Source of the DNA: Chromatiales bacterium
GTDB lineage: Bacteria > Pseudomonadota > Gammaproteobacteria > Steroidobacterales > GCA-2729495
Direction: 5' to 3'
DNA length: 45,121 nt
Assembly: GCA_016789845.1 (NCBI GenBank)
Contig: JAEUQA010000042.1
Span: 1-45,121 of the forward strand
Shown here: positions 25,760-34,444 of the stretch, in pieces
How the letters are laid out: every line of letters begins with the position of its first letter
How positions within the stretch are numbered: the first letter of the stretch is position 1
Notes under the pieces: model-generated
Told to the model about the DNA's origin: nothing
Database searches by the model: none
The model's input: the letters and a program-made list of their open reading frames with translations, nothing else
Position numbers and translations under genes: made by a program

Positions 25760-28000
25760 ATGCGCATCCTCCACCTCGCCCCGCTGGTTCTCATCGTCTC
25801 GGCCTGCACGGCGCCGGGTCACCCGCCACAGCCCACCGCGCTCGCCGGCGCGGGGCCACCTGTCGCGGCCCGGAAGCCATACCTGGTGGAATCGCCGAAC
25901 GGCGCGCGAATGGACGAGTACTACTGGCTGCGGGACGACAAGCGCGAGTCCCCGGAAGTGCTGGCGTACCTGAACGCCGAGAACGCCTGGCGGGATACGG
26001 CGATGGCCCACACCAGCGCGCTGCAGGAGCAGCTCTACGCGGAACTCACCGGCCGCCTGGACCCCGACGAGTCCACCGTGCCGGTGTACGACCGCGGCTA
26101 CTGGTACTACACGCGCTTCGCCCCGGGCCAGGAGTACCCGGTCTACGCGCGCCGCAAGGGCTCACTCGACGCGCCGGAGCAGGTGATGCTGGACGGCAAC
26201 CGGATGGCGGCGGGCCACCCGTTCTTCCGCATCGGCGCCACCGCCGTCAGCGACGACGGCCGCCTGCTCGCCTGGACCGACGACACGGTGGGACGCCGGC
26301 AGTACGTCCTCCGGGTGAAGGATCTCGGGACTGGCACGACCCTGCCGGATGCCGTGACCAACGTGGAGGCGGAGTTCGCCTGGGCCGCCGACAACCGCAC
26401 CCTGCTCTACGCCGCCAAGGACCCGGTGACGCTGCTGGCCGAGCGGGTCCACCGCCACACCCTCGGCACGGACCCGGCGACCGATGCGCTCATCTACCGG
26501 GAGGATGACCCGAGCTTCTACCTCGGCATCGGCAGGAGCCGGTCGCGGAAATACCTGTTCATCGAGCTGTCCAGCACCGACCAGAGCGAGTGGCGCTACG
26601 CGGACGCCGCGGACCCCGAACTCCGCTTCCGCCCGGTCCTGCCCCGGGAACCGAAGCTCGAGTACACCGTGGACCACCTGGGCGCCGACTTCATCCTGCG
26701 CACCAACTGGCAGGCACCGAACTTCCGCATCGTGCGCGCACCCATCGCCACCAGCACCGACAAGCGCACCTGGCGCGATGTCCTCCCGCACCGGGCCGAC
26801 GCCCTGCTGGAGGACTTCGAGGTAGCCACGAGCCACCTGGCCGTGAACGAGCGCAGCGGCGGCCTGCTGAAAATCCGGGTCCTGCCCTGGGCACCGCCCG
26901 TAGGGGCGCCTTCAGGCGCGACCCCCGTGCCGCGAGAATCGCGTCCGCGCGTCTCGAGCGGCACGGGGGTCGCGCCTGAAGGCGCTCCTACGGGCGTTCC
27001 GGGCCGGTTGATCGATGCGCGGGAGCCCGCCTACACGATGCGGCTCGTGCCGACGCCCGGAATCGACAGCCCGACGATCCGCTACACCTACTCGTCGCTC
27101 ATTGACCCCGAGGCGGTCTATGACCACGACCTGCCGTCGGGCCGCAGCGAGCTGCGGAAGGTGGACAAGGTGCTCGGCGGCTTCGCGACCGCCAACTACG
27201 CCACGGCTTTCATCCGGGCTCCGGCCCGGGACGGCAGGCAGGTGCCGGTATCCATCGCCTGGCGGAAGGGCACGCGGCTCGACGGCACGGCGCCGCTCTT
27301 CGTCTACGGCTATGGCTCCTACGGCCTGTCCGAGGATCCGGCGTTCAGCAGCGACTGGGTAAGCCTGCTCGACCGGGGCTTCGTCGTGGCCATCGCCCAC
27401 GTCCGCGGCGGGCAGGAACTGGGGCGCGAGTGGTACGAGGACGGCCGCCAGCTCCGGAAGAAGAACACCTTCACCGACTTCATCGATGCCACCCGCCATC
27501 TCGTCCGGGAGGGCTATGGGGCGAAGGACAAGGTCTTTGCCGAGGGCGGCAGCGCCGGCGGCCTGCTGATGGGCGCCGTGGCCAACATGGCACCGGGCGA
27601 CTACCGCGGCATCATCGCCCACGTGCCCTTCGTGGACGTGGTCACCACCATGCTGGACGAGTCCATCCCCCTTACCACCAATGAGTTCGACGAGTGGGGC
27701 AATCCCAAGGAGAAGGCCTTCTACGACTACATGCTGTCCTACTCCCCCTACGACAACGTGGCCGCGCAGGACTACCCGGCCATGCTCGTCTTCACCGGGC
27801 TCTGGGACTCCCAGGTGCAGTACTACGAGCCGGCCAAGTGGGTCGCCCGGCTGCGGGCCCGGAAGACGGACGGGAATCCGCTGGTATTCAGCGTGGACAT
27901 GAGCGCGGGCCACAGCGGCCGGGCCGGCCGCTACCAGCGTTACCGGGACACGGCGCTGGAGTACGCCTTCATCCTGGACCAGCTGGCACCGGGCCCCTGA
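25760..28000 (+). CDS. S9A prolyl oligopeptidase family, oligopeptidase B-like lipoprotein
   Basis: The 746-residue protein has a lipoprotein signal with lipobox VSAC (C16), a seven-blade propeller (about 110-470) and a C-terminal alpha/beta-hydrolase domain. The catalytic triad is S598 in EGGSAGGLLMG, D683 in GLWDSQVQYYEP, and H718 in SAGHSGR. YYWLRDDKRESPEVLAYLNAEN at the N-terminus is typical of oligopeptidase B (PtrB), which cuts short peptides after basic residues. Residues 379-413 are encoded by an inserted REP pair and sit where relatives pass directly from a VLPW-like strand to the GRLIDAREP-like strand. I start at ATG 25760, the lipoprotein signal. Confidence 0.9.
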   Translation: MRILHLAPLVLIVSACTAPGHPPQPTALAGAGPPVAARKPYLVESPNGARMDEYYWLRDDKRESPEVLAYLNAENAWRDTAMAHTSALQEQLYAELTGRLDPDESTVPVYDRGYWYYTRFAPGQEYPVYARRKGSLDAPEQVMLDGNRMAAGHPFFRIGATAVSDDGRLLAWTDDTVGRRQYVLRVKDLGTGTTLPDAVTNVEAEFAWAADNRTLLYAAKDPVTLLAERVHRHTLGTDPATDALIYREDDPSFYLGIGRSRSRKYLFIELSSTDQSEWRYADAADPELRFRPVLPREPKLEYTVDHLGADFILRTNWQAPNFRIVRAPIATSTDKRTWRDVLPHRADALLEDFEVATSHLAVNERSGGLLKIRVLPWAPPVGAPSGATPVPRESRPRVSSGTGVAPEGAPTGVPGRLIDAREPAYTMRLVPTPGIDSPTIRYTYSSLIDPEAVYDHDLPSGRSELRKVDKVLGGFATANYATAFIRAPARDGRQVPVSIAWRKGTRLDGTAPLFVYGYGSYGLSEDPAFSSDWVSLLDRGFVVAIAHVRGGQELGREWYEDGRQLRKKNTFTDFIDATRHLVREGYGAKDKVFAEGGSAGGLLMGAVANMAPGDYRGIIAHVPFVDVVTTMLDESIPLTTNEFDEWGNPKEKAFYDYMLSYSPYDNVAAQDYPAMLVFTGLWDSQVQYYEPAKWVARLRARKTDGNPLVFSVDMSAGHSGRAGRYQRYRDTALEYAFILDQLAPGP
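26895..26996. repeat. in-frame REP pair (REPIN) inside the oligopeptidase gene
   Basis: The left arm at 26895-26933 (39 bases, GTAGGGGCGCCTTCAGGCGC core from 26900) is the reverse complement of the right arm at 26958-26996 (core GCGCCTGAAGGCGCTCCTAC) with one mismatch, across a 24-base spacer. The 102 bases keep the reading frame and encode residues 379-413, including PVGAPSGATPVP and GTGVAPEGAPTG. The GTA of the left REP is read as Val, so no stop arises. Confidence 0.9.
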
Positions 28001-28009
28001 CAGGAGCCT

Positions 28010-29716
28010 CTAGAAGGTCTTCTTGGCCTCCAGCAGCACCTGCATCGAGCTGATGTCGCTGCTGGCCCCGAGCGGGAACGCCAGGTCGATGTGGAGCACG
28101 TTGCCGAGGCCCGACCGGGCGTTGCCGAGCCTGAGGCCGAAGCCCACGTCGGTCAGCCAGCCCTGGGGCTCGCTGGCGAGCGGCGCCTCGCCCCAGGTGC
28201 GGCCCACGTCGGCGAAGACCGCGGCGCCCACGCGCGCCAGGCGGAACGGGAACCAGTCGGTGAAGTAGCGCTCCTCGACGGACAGGAGCGCGCGGGTATC
28301 CCCGGTCTGGTAACGCAACGGATAGCCGCGCAGGCCCGTGTCACCGCCCAGAAGCACCTGGTGATCCAGGTCCAGGTCGAAGCCGTGCTGGCCATCCACG
28401 GCAACGGTGAAGATGTTCTTGTCGTTGAACCGCAGGTAGTAGCTTGCCTCGGCCGAGAGCAGCGAATCTGCGAGGCTGCCCGACTCGAGGCGGCCGTTCC
28501 AGGTGCTCTCGAGAAACACCAGGCCCCGCTTGCCCACGTAGTTGCCCATTCGGCTGGACAGGCCGAAGACCCCGGCGGATCGGTCGCCGCCAAGCGCTTC
28601 CGAGGTCCAGCCGAGCTCCAGGCGCAGCGACTTGCCCAGGTAGACGTCTTCGGTGCGGCCGATCTGGTCCTGGTTGCGCGTCGTCTCGTAGCGGTCCTGG
28701 ATGAGCTCGACGCCGACCCAGGGATAGGACAGCGTCCGGTCCTCGGGCAGCAGCACCGTCGGCGCATCCTGGTTGCTTTCCGCGAAGAGGCTGCGGTCGT
28801 ACCGGTAGCCGGCGAGCCAGCGGGTGGTCCAGCCGTCTACGAGGCCGCGGGACCAGCCGCCTTCGATGCCCAGGAAGTCACTCTGCTGGTTGAACTCGTC
28901 GATCTGCTCGCCGAGGTCGTACAGGGTATTGATCTGCTCGCTGGTTACGACATGCATGCCAGCGCCCCAGCGGGAGTCGAGCGAGAAGAAGGGCCTGCCG
29001 ATCGCCAGGTTCGTCGTACTGCCATCGCTGGCATCGGTGTAGCCAGCGTCGAGGGCCCACCAGGAATGGAGGAGATTCTGGTCGCGGAAATCGACGGATA
29101 TGCCCGACCGGTCCACCGTGCTCGTGTAGCCGACGGCCAGGAACTGGCCGCGGCCGAGGAAGTTCTCGTCCACGATCCGGGCGCGGGTCTTGTTCTCGCC
29201 ACCGCTGCGGCCGACGCCGATCCCCGGGCTCAGGCTCCAGACGTCCCGCACCCGCACGCGGAGGTCAACGGTGTTGGTCTCCGGGTCGTAGGCTGTCGGC
29301 TCCACGACGGCGTCGTAGAGGTAGCGCTTGTCGCGCAGGATGCGGGCGGTCTCCTCGGCGCGCTGGACGGAGTAGGTCTCGCCTGGCCGCAGCAACACCT
29401 GGGAGAGTACCGTCGCATCCTTGGTATCCAGGTGAAGCTTGTTCGCCAGCCGGTACAGGGCCCGGTTCTCGCGCGGGTCGTCCTCGTTGAAGATGTCGTC
29501 CACGGCCACGTCGATGTGGCCCACGACAGCCCCGCGGCGCTCCAGCTCTGCGGCGGGCGGAATGTCCGCCACCTGCCCCGACTGGCGGGCAATCGCCGAC
29601 GGATCCTGACCGCCCTGCAGCAGGGCCGCGGAACCGCCATCGGGACGGGCAGGCATGTCGGCCCCCCGGGCCAGGCCAACCGCCAGCAGTCCAAACCCGA
29701 GGGCCAGTAGCCGCAT
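28010..29716 (-). CDS. Omp85/BamA-TamA-like outer-membrane barrel protein with POTRA domain
   Basis: The 568-residue protein has a signal peptide (1 to about 19, LLALGFGLLAVGLARGA), one POTRA-like domain (about 63-158, HIDVAVDDIFNEDDPREN to VDLRVRVRDVWSL) and a surface-antigen beta-barrel (about 165-568). The barrel contains GGDTGLRGYPLRYQTGDT, similar to the conserved RGY loop of Omp85 lid segments, and ends in Phe (LEAKKTF). Members insert or translocate outer-membrane proteins or lipids; with a single POTRA this is not BamA itself. It converges on the oligopeptidase gene with nine bases between the stops. Confidence 0.82.
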   Translation of the reverse strand: MRLLALGFGLLAVGLARGADMPARPDGGSAALLQGGQDPSAIARQSGQVADIPPAAELERRGAVVGHIDVAVDDIFNEDDPRENRALYRLANKLHLDTKDATVLSQVLLRPGETYSVQRAEETARILRDKRYLYDAVVEPTAYDPETNTVDLRVRVRDVWSLSPGIGVGRSGGENKTRARIVDENFLGRGQFLAVGYTSTVDRSGISVDFRDQNLLHSWWALDAGYTDASDGSTTNLAIGRPFFSLDSRWGAGMHVVTSEQINTLYDLGEQIDEFNQQSDFLGIEGGWSRGLVDGWTTRWLAGYRYDRSLFAESNQDAPTVLLPEDRTLSYPWVGVELIQDRYETTRNQDQIGRTEDVYLGKSLRLELGWTSEALGGDRSAGVFGLSSRMGNYVGKRGLVFLESTWNGRLESGSLADSLLSAEASYYLRFNDKNIFTVAVDGQHGFDLDLDHQVLLGGDTGLRGYPLRYQTGDTRALLSVEERYFTDWFPFRLARVGAAVFADVGRTWGEAPLASEPQGWLTDVGFGLRLGNARSGLGNVLHIDLAFPLGASSDISSMQVLLEAKKTF

Positions 29717-29859
29717 TCGATTTGACACCCCACCCCCACCGGTCTGGCGGGGTTTGCGGGTGGGACGCCGGGCGGCCGCGGAATCAATCGGGCCGTTTCG
29801 GGGGCAGGTCCCGATTAGCGCGTATAGTGGGGTTCCGCACCATGCCCCGGAGTGCCCTT

Positions 29860-30024
29860 TTGGCCAAGCCAAACTACAACCAGCAGAAGAAGCAGAGGGA
29901 ACTCGCCCGGCAGGCCCGCCAGAACGAGAAGCAGAAGAAGCGCCAGGCCGCCCGGAACCCCGGGGAGGCCCCGACGGAGGCCCCTGCTCCGCCACCATCC
30001 GGAGGTACGCCCGGTGCAAGATAG
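29860..30024 (+). CDS. small basic conserved protein
   Basis: The 54-residue, highly charged protein (AKPNYNQQKKQRELARQARQ then NEKQKKRQ) resembles a small conserved family in beta- and gammaproteobacteria that begins MAKPNY. It is probably helical and nucleic-acid- or ribosome-associated, but its function is unknown. I start at TTG 29860, since CGGAG (29848-29852) is spaced 7 bases before it and the family begins there. The alternative ATG 29842 has no good ribosome binding site and lies about 6 bases after the likely transcription start. The -10 TATAGT sits at 29824-29829. Confidence 0.7.
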   Translation: MAKPNYNQQKKQRELARQARQNEKQKKRQAARNPGEAPTEAPAPPPSGGTPGAR

Positions 30025-30325
30025 ATCCTGGAGTCCCGCCCGCCGCACGCCGCCGTCCATTGCCGGTGAGGCTCCCGACGAATACCGCACCCGGGTGCTC
30101 CAGCAGCAGGCCGACACCGCCGAACGGCGGCGCCAGGACCTGAAGGACCAGGCCTCCACCCTCAAGACCCCGGCCGCCCGCATCATGGTCTGGGAGCGGC
30201 TGCACCAGACCCGCCTCCCGAAGGATCCTGCCCACGGCCTGGTGGCGGTCATCGCCGCCAACACCGGGCTGACCACCGATGAGGTCCAGGAAGCGCAACG
30301 GGAGCGGTTCCGCACCGTCCCATAG
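30014..30325 (+). CDS. small conserved protein of unknown function
   Basis: This is a 103-residue charged protein with no signal peptide. Its first 20 residues are loop-like; the rest (EYRTRVLQQQADTAERRRQD, then VWERLHQTRLPKDP and LTTDEVQEAQRER) looks helical. I do not recognise the family. GTG 30014 follows GGAGG (30001-30005) at ideal spacing and overlaps the end of the previous gene by 11 bases, so the two are probably coupled. The stop TAG (30323-30325) is the head of the left REP of the pair at 30322-30378. Confidence 0.6.
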   Translation: MQDRSWSPARRTPPSIAGEAPDEYRTRVLQQQADTAERRRQDLKDQASTLKTPAARIMVWERLHQTRLPKDPAHGLVAVIAANTGLTTDEVQEAQRERFRTVP

Positions 30326-30378
30326 GCGCGGCTTCAGCCGCGAAGTATTCCCGCCATCGCGGCTGAAGCCGCTCCTAC
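30322..30378. repeat. REP pair (REPIN) between two convergent genes, supplying both stop codons
   Basis: The left element is ATAGGCGCGGCTTCAGCCGC (from 30322) and the right element is the reverse complement of GTAGGAGCGGCTTCAGCCGC (ending 30378). A short AAGTATTCCCGCCA-type spacer separates them. The TAG of the left copy ends the 103-residue gene and the TAG of the right copy ends the GGDEF-EAL gene on the other strand. The pair may also act as a two-way terminator hairpin. Confidence 0.85.
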
Positions 30379-33185
30379 GCGGCCGATCGAGGCCGCGGGA
30401 AGGCCGCCAGCCGATGGCGCCCGGTTGCGGTCAGCGGATCATCGGCGGCATGCCCCTCCCAGAGTTCCGCGCGCCGGGCCGCGAACGGCGACTCGGCAAG
30501 CTGCTCCAGGGGCGCTGACGCGGCGAACAGGTACCCCTGCCCCGCCACGCAGCCCAGGTCCAGCAGCGCTGCCACCTGGTCTTCCTGCTCGATGCCCTCG
30601 GCCACCGTCTCCAGGCCCAGCGTGTCCCCCAGCATCACGACGGCCCGCGCCAGCTCGGGTCCGTCGCCGGTCTCCGTGAGGCGGCTGACGAAGGACCGGT
30701 CGATCTTCAGGATGTCGATGGGGAAGCGGTGCAGGTACGAGAGGGACGAGTAGCCGGTCCCGAAGTCGTCGATCGCCAGCCGGACGCCCAGTGCCTTCAG
30801 GTCCTGCAGGCGCGCCAGGTTGGCTTCCGTGTTCTGCATGACCGTGCTCTCCGTCAGCTCGATCACGAGATTGCCGGGCTCCAGGCCGGACGCCTGCAGT
30901 GCACGGGCAACGTCGCCCACCAGGTCCGCGTGCTGGAGGTGCCTGCCGGAGATGTTCACGGCCACGCGCAGCCCGTGGCCGCCGGCGATGGACTCGCGCC
31001 ACTCGCGGACGCGGCAGCAGGCTTCGACGAGCACCCAGCGGCCCAGGTCGATGACCTGCCCCGACTCCTCGGCCACCGGGATGAACCGGCCCGGCGGGAT
31101 CACGCCGTGCTCGGGATGGTTCCAGCGGACGAGCGCCTCCACGCCCAGCAGCCCGCGGGTCTTCAGGTCGATCACCGGCTGGAACTCCAGGATGAACTCC
31201 TCCCGGTCGAGCGCCAGCCGGATCTCCTCCTCGATGCGCAGCCGCTCCCGCAGGACCTCCTGCATGTGGGGCTGGAAGACGACGTGGCGGCCCTTGCCGC
31301 CCGCCTTGGCGCTGTACATGGCGATGTCGGCATTGCGGAGCAGCTCCTCCGTGGTGTCGTCCGGACGGGAGAATGTCACGCCAATGCTCGCCGCCACCCG
31401 GGCTTCGGTCCCGTCCAGGAGCAGCGGCTCGCCAAAGGACTCCGTGATCGTCACCGCCACCCGTTCCACGTCGGCCGGGTCCGTGATGCCCTCCAGCAGG
31501 ATGGCAAACTCGTCGCCGCCGAGCCGCGCCACGGTGTCGGCGGAGCGGGTGCACTTCACGAGGCGCTGGGCCGCGGCCTGCAGCAGGCGGTCGCCGGCGT
31601 CGTGCCCCAGCGAGTCGTTCACGTTCTTGAAGTTGTCCAGGTCGAGGAACATCACCGCGATCTGCTGCCGCGACCGTTGCGCCAGGTTCAGCGCATGCTC
31701 CACGCGGTTCCGGAACAGGCTCCGGTTGGCGAGCAGCGTGAGGGGATCGTGAAAGGCCAGCTGGCGCAGCTGCTCCTCCAGCGCCTTCCGCTCACTGACA
31801 TCGCGGAAGTTCAGGGCCAGACCGGCGATGGCAGGATCGTGCAGCAGGTTGCTGCCCACGCTCTCCAGCGTGAAGCGCCTGGCGCCGCTCGATACCTGCA
31901 TCTCCACCGGGCCCACCGCCTTGCCCCGGGTGGTCGCGACTTCACCCAGGAAGGCCGCGAGGCGGTCCCGGTCGGCGTCCACCCACAGGTCCATGAGGTT
32001 CCGCCCCACCAGGTCCTCGGGTCGCATGGCAAAGGTGCGCTCCGCGGCGGGCGAGGCAAAGCGCAGCTTCCCGTCCACGTCGACGATCACGATGACGTCC
32101 GAGGCGTTGCGGATGAGCGACGCGTAGCGGGCCTCCACCAGCCCGGCTGCCCGCTGCTCGCGCAGGAGGGCGTCGTCCCGGAAGATGGCGCCCTGGCGCA
32201 CCATCAGCAGCAGCGTCAGCGCAAAGATGATGACTGTCATGACCGTCACCGGATCGCTCCCGTCGCCGCGCGTGAAGTACACGAGCACCAGGAACGAGAC
32301 CAGCATTGCCGCGTAGGGGAGGCCGTGGACGAGCACGTCGTCGACCCGGCCCGGGGCGGATGCGTCCCGGGCGGGTCCGCGCAGCTGCTCCCGCGCAGCG
32401 GCCCCGAGGGCAACGTAGCAGGACAGGTAGACCGCATCCGAGATGCCGCCCGGCAGGTACTCGCCGGTAACCTTGCCCATGGCCCACACGATGTCCGCGA
32501 GGAACATGGTGGCGAAGCCCAGGGTCAGGAGCACGAGCGTCCGGCGCCGCAGCTGGCCGCCACCGCCTGCAATCAGCAGCATGCCGAAGGCCATCACCAT
32601 CAGGCAGTTCAGCCCGATGTAGGCCTGGGTGAGGGCGTACTTGACGAGATCCGCGTCACCGCCGGCCTCGGCGGACGGCCGGATCACGAAGAACCAGAAG
32701 AAGGCGCCGAAGCCCAGGACGAGGATGGTGCCATCCAGGGCCAGGCGGCCCCACGGCACCCGCAGCGAGGCCGCGCGAATCACATTGAGGACGGCGGCGA
32801 AGACCAGCGGATAGAACGCGAGGAAGAAGACGTCGCCTACCGACGGAAACGGGTCACGATCGAACAGCCAGTAGGTGGAGTTGAGCAGGTTGCCGATGCA
32901 GTAGACGCCGAGCGCCGCCGACAGCAGCCGCCAGGTCCGCCGGACGGCAGGGTCATCGGCATGCCGGGCGGCGGCCATGCACAGCACGACGGTGGCGAAG
33001 CACGCCGGCGAGTCCGAATAGAGGTTGAAGACCTCCAGCGCCCTCCCGCCGGCCGGGTCCAGCACCGTGAGCGCCACGGCAGCGACCACGTAAAGTCCCA
33101 GGCCGATGGCAAGCGCGCCCGTCCAGCCCGCAGCGAAGGGCTGCGGCCGTGTCGTTGACTCGGTCCCAGGATGGCCTGGCGGCAT
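30375..33185 (-). CDS. membrane-anchored PAS-GGDEF-EAL cyclic-di-GMP enzyme
   Basis: This is a 936-residue signalling protein with about nine membrane helices (20-330), a PAS domain (about 350-465), GGDEF (about 475-640) and EAL (about 655-900). The cyclase site GGDEF (556-560) is intact and the inhibitory I-site R547-x-x-D550 lies five residues before it. The EAL site keeps EALVRW (683-688), ELTES, DDFGTGYSS (806-814) and ETVAEGIE. Both synthesis and breakdown of c-di-GMP are therefore possible. The sensed signal is unknown; the N-terminal region is MASE-like. The stop TAG lies in a REP element. The start at ATG 33185 is the first Met before the first helix. Confidence 0.92.
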   Translation of the reverse strand: MPPGHPGTESTTRPQPFAAGWTGALAIGLGLYVVAAVALTVLDPAGGRALEVFNLYSDSPACFATVVLCMAAARHADDPAVRRTWRLLSAALGVYCIGNLLNSTYWLFDRDPFPSVGDVFFLAFYPLVFAAVLNVIRAASLRVPWGRLALDGTILVLGFGAFFWFFVIRPSAEAGGDADLVKYALTQAYIGLNCLMVMAFGMLLIAGGGGQLRRRTLVLLTLGFATMFLADIVWAMGKVTGEYLPGGISDAVYLSCYVALGAAAREQLRGPARDASAPGRVDDVLVHGLPYAAMLVSFLVLVYFTRGDGSDPVTVMTVIIFALTLLLMVRQGAIFRDDALLREQRAAGLVEARYASLIRNASDVIVIVDVDGKLRFASPAAERTFAMRPEDLVGRNLMDLWVDADRDRLAAFLGEVATTRGKAVGPVEMQVSSGARRFTLESVGSNLLHDPAIAGLALNFRDVSERKALEEQLRQLAFHDPLTLLANRSLFRNRVEHALNLAQRSRQQIAVMFLDLDNFKNVNDSLGHDAGDRLLQAAAQRLVKCTRSADTVARLGGDEFAILLEGITDPADVERVAVTITESFGEPLLLDGTEARVAASIGVTFSRPDDTTEELLRNADIAMYSAKAGGKGRHVVFQPHMQEVLRERLRIEEEIRLALDREEFILEFQPVIDLKTRGLLGVEALVRWNHPEHGVIPPGRFIPVAEESGQVIDLGRWVLVEACCRVREWRESIAGGHGLRVAVNISGRHLQHADLVGDVARALQASGLEPGNLVIELTESTVMQNTEANLARLQDLKALGVRLAIDDFGTGYSSLSYLHRFPIDILKIDRSFVSRLTETGDGPELARAVVMLGDTLGLETVAEGIEQEDQVAALLDLGCVAGQGYLFAASAPLEQLAESPFAARRAELWEGHAADDPLTATGRHRLAAFPRPRSAA

Positions 33186-33423
33186 TCTTTGACGTACGCC
33201 CGATACTGCGGAAACTGCCCCGCCCCACTGGCAGGGAGTCGGCCCGAAGGCGCCAGACTTGAGCAGAAATCGAAGTGCGGCTGCGAACCAGTTCACGGGC
33301 TGCAGGTCACCCGGTCGGACGACACGGTGCTGCACACGCCGGCGGGTGTTGTGAGCCTGCCCGCCGCCACGTAGTGTGACGTCCTCCACACACCACCCCC
33401 TGCCCGGCCGGGAACCTGCAAAC

Positions 33424-34434
33424 ATGGAAATCGACATCATCCTGAACGAGTTCGCCTCGCCCGCGGCGGCGGCGGAGCTGGGCCTGATGGCGGAGCGCTA
33501 CGGCATGCGCGGCGTGTGGGCCAGCAACTACGGCTGGTCCCGCGACCCGTTCTTCACGCTGTCGCTGCTGGCCCACCAGTCGTCCCGCATCCGCCTTGGA
33601 CCCATGGCCATCAGCCCGGCGGAGCTCCATCCCCTGAAGATGGCCAACCTCCTCTTCTCCCTCAACGAGCTCTCCCACGGCCGGGCGATGATCATGGTGG
33701 GCGGCGGCGGCGCCGTGCTGCAGTCGATCGGGAAGAAGCGGGAGCGCATGATCCGCGGCGCCCGGGAGTGCCTGCAGATCCTGAAGGGCGCGTCGCCGGA
33801 CAAACTGATGAACTACAACGGCGAGATCTACAAGGTCTGGGGGTACCAGCCGAAGTGGTACACGGACAAGCCGCCACTGGTCTACTTCGGCTCCAACCAT
33901 CCCCAGAGCCGGAAACTGTCGGCGGAGCTCGCCGACGGGCTCATCACCAGCGATTTCGTGCCGTCCCTAATGAAGGAGTTCGTCGCCAGTACCCACGCGG
34001 ACCTCCGGGCCGCCGGCCGCTCGCCGGCGAACTTCCGGATCGGCAACTTCTGGGCCTGGCACATCAGGGAGGACGCGGCCGCCTCCATGGCGGAGGCGCG
34101 CCGGGAGCTGATGCTGCGCGGCTGGCTGGTGGACCAGTATTTCGCGCCCTTCCTGGATCCTGACGAGCTCAGGATCATGCGGGCCCACGAGAAGGACTTC
34201 CTCAACGCGTTCCTGCGCGGCAGCCCCGTCATCGAAAACGTGCCGGACGCCCTGGTGGCCAAGATGATCCGGAACATCTCCTTCGCCGGCGGCCTGGACC
34301 AGATCGAGCCGGCGATCGACACCCTGAAGGCGTTCGCCGCCGCGGGCCTGACCGAGATCTGCCTGCGCGTCCACGACAACCCGGCGGAGGCCATCCGCCT
34401 GATCGGCGAGCGGGTGCTGCCCGCGCTGCGCTAG
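33424..34434 (+). CDS. LLM-class flavin-dependent oxidoreductase
   Basis: This is a 336-residue luciferase-like TIM-barrel protein (EFASPAAAAELGLMAERYG, SSRIRLGPMAISPAELHPLK, SHGRAMIMVGGGG). These enzymes use FMN or F420 to oxidise varied substrates; the exact one is unknown. The C-terminus has GLTEICLRVHDNPAEAIRLI, as in other family members. It starts at ATG 33424 rather than an earlier GTG because the conserved strand begins MEIDIIL. It is followed after 10 bases by a thioesterase and likely co-transcribed with it. Confidence 0.85.
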   Translation: MEIDIILNEFASPAAAAELGLMAERYGMRGVWASNYGWSRDPFFTLSLLAHQSSRIRLGPMAISPAELHPLKMANLLFSLNELSHGRAMIMVGGGGAVLQSIGKKRERMIRGARECLQILKGASPDKLMNYNGEIYKVWGYQPKWYTDKPPLVYFGSNHPQSRKLSAELADGLITSDFVPSLMKEFVASTHADLRAAGRSPANFRIGNFWAWHIREDAAASMAEARRELMLRGWLVDQYFAPFLDPDELRIMRAHEKDFLNAFLRGSPVIENVPDALVAKMIRNISFAGGLDQIEPAIDTLKAFAAAGLTEICLRVHDNPAEAIRLIGERVLPALR

Positions 34435-34444
34435 GAGACTGACC

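Noticed and set aside
26895..26996. REP pair as a gene-breaking insertion, making the oligopeptidase a pseudogene
   Set aside because: The insertion is a multiple of three, contains no stop, and all downstream catalytic motifs are in frame.
30729..33158. 809-codon open frame on the plus strand opposite the GGDEF-EAL gene
   Set aside because: It mirrors the codon pattern of a gene with intact GGDEF and EAL motifs and shows no family signature.
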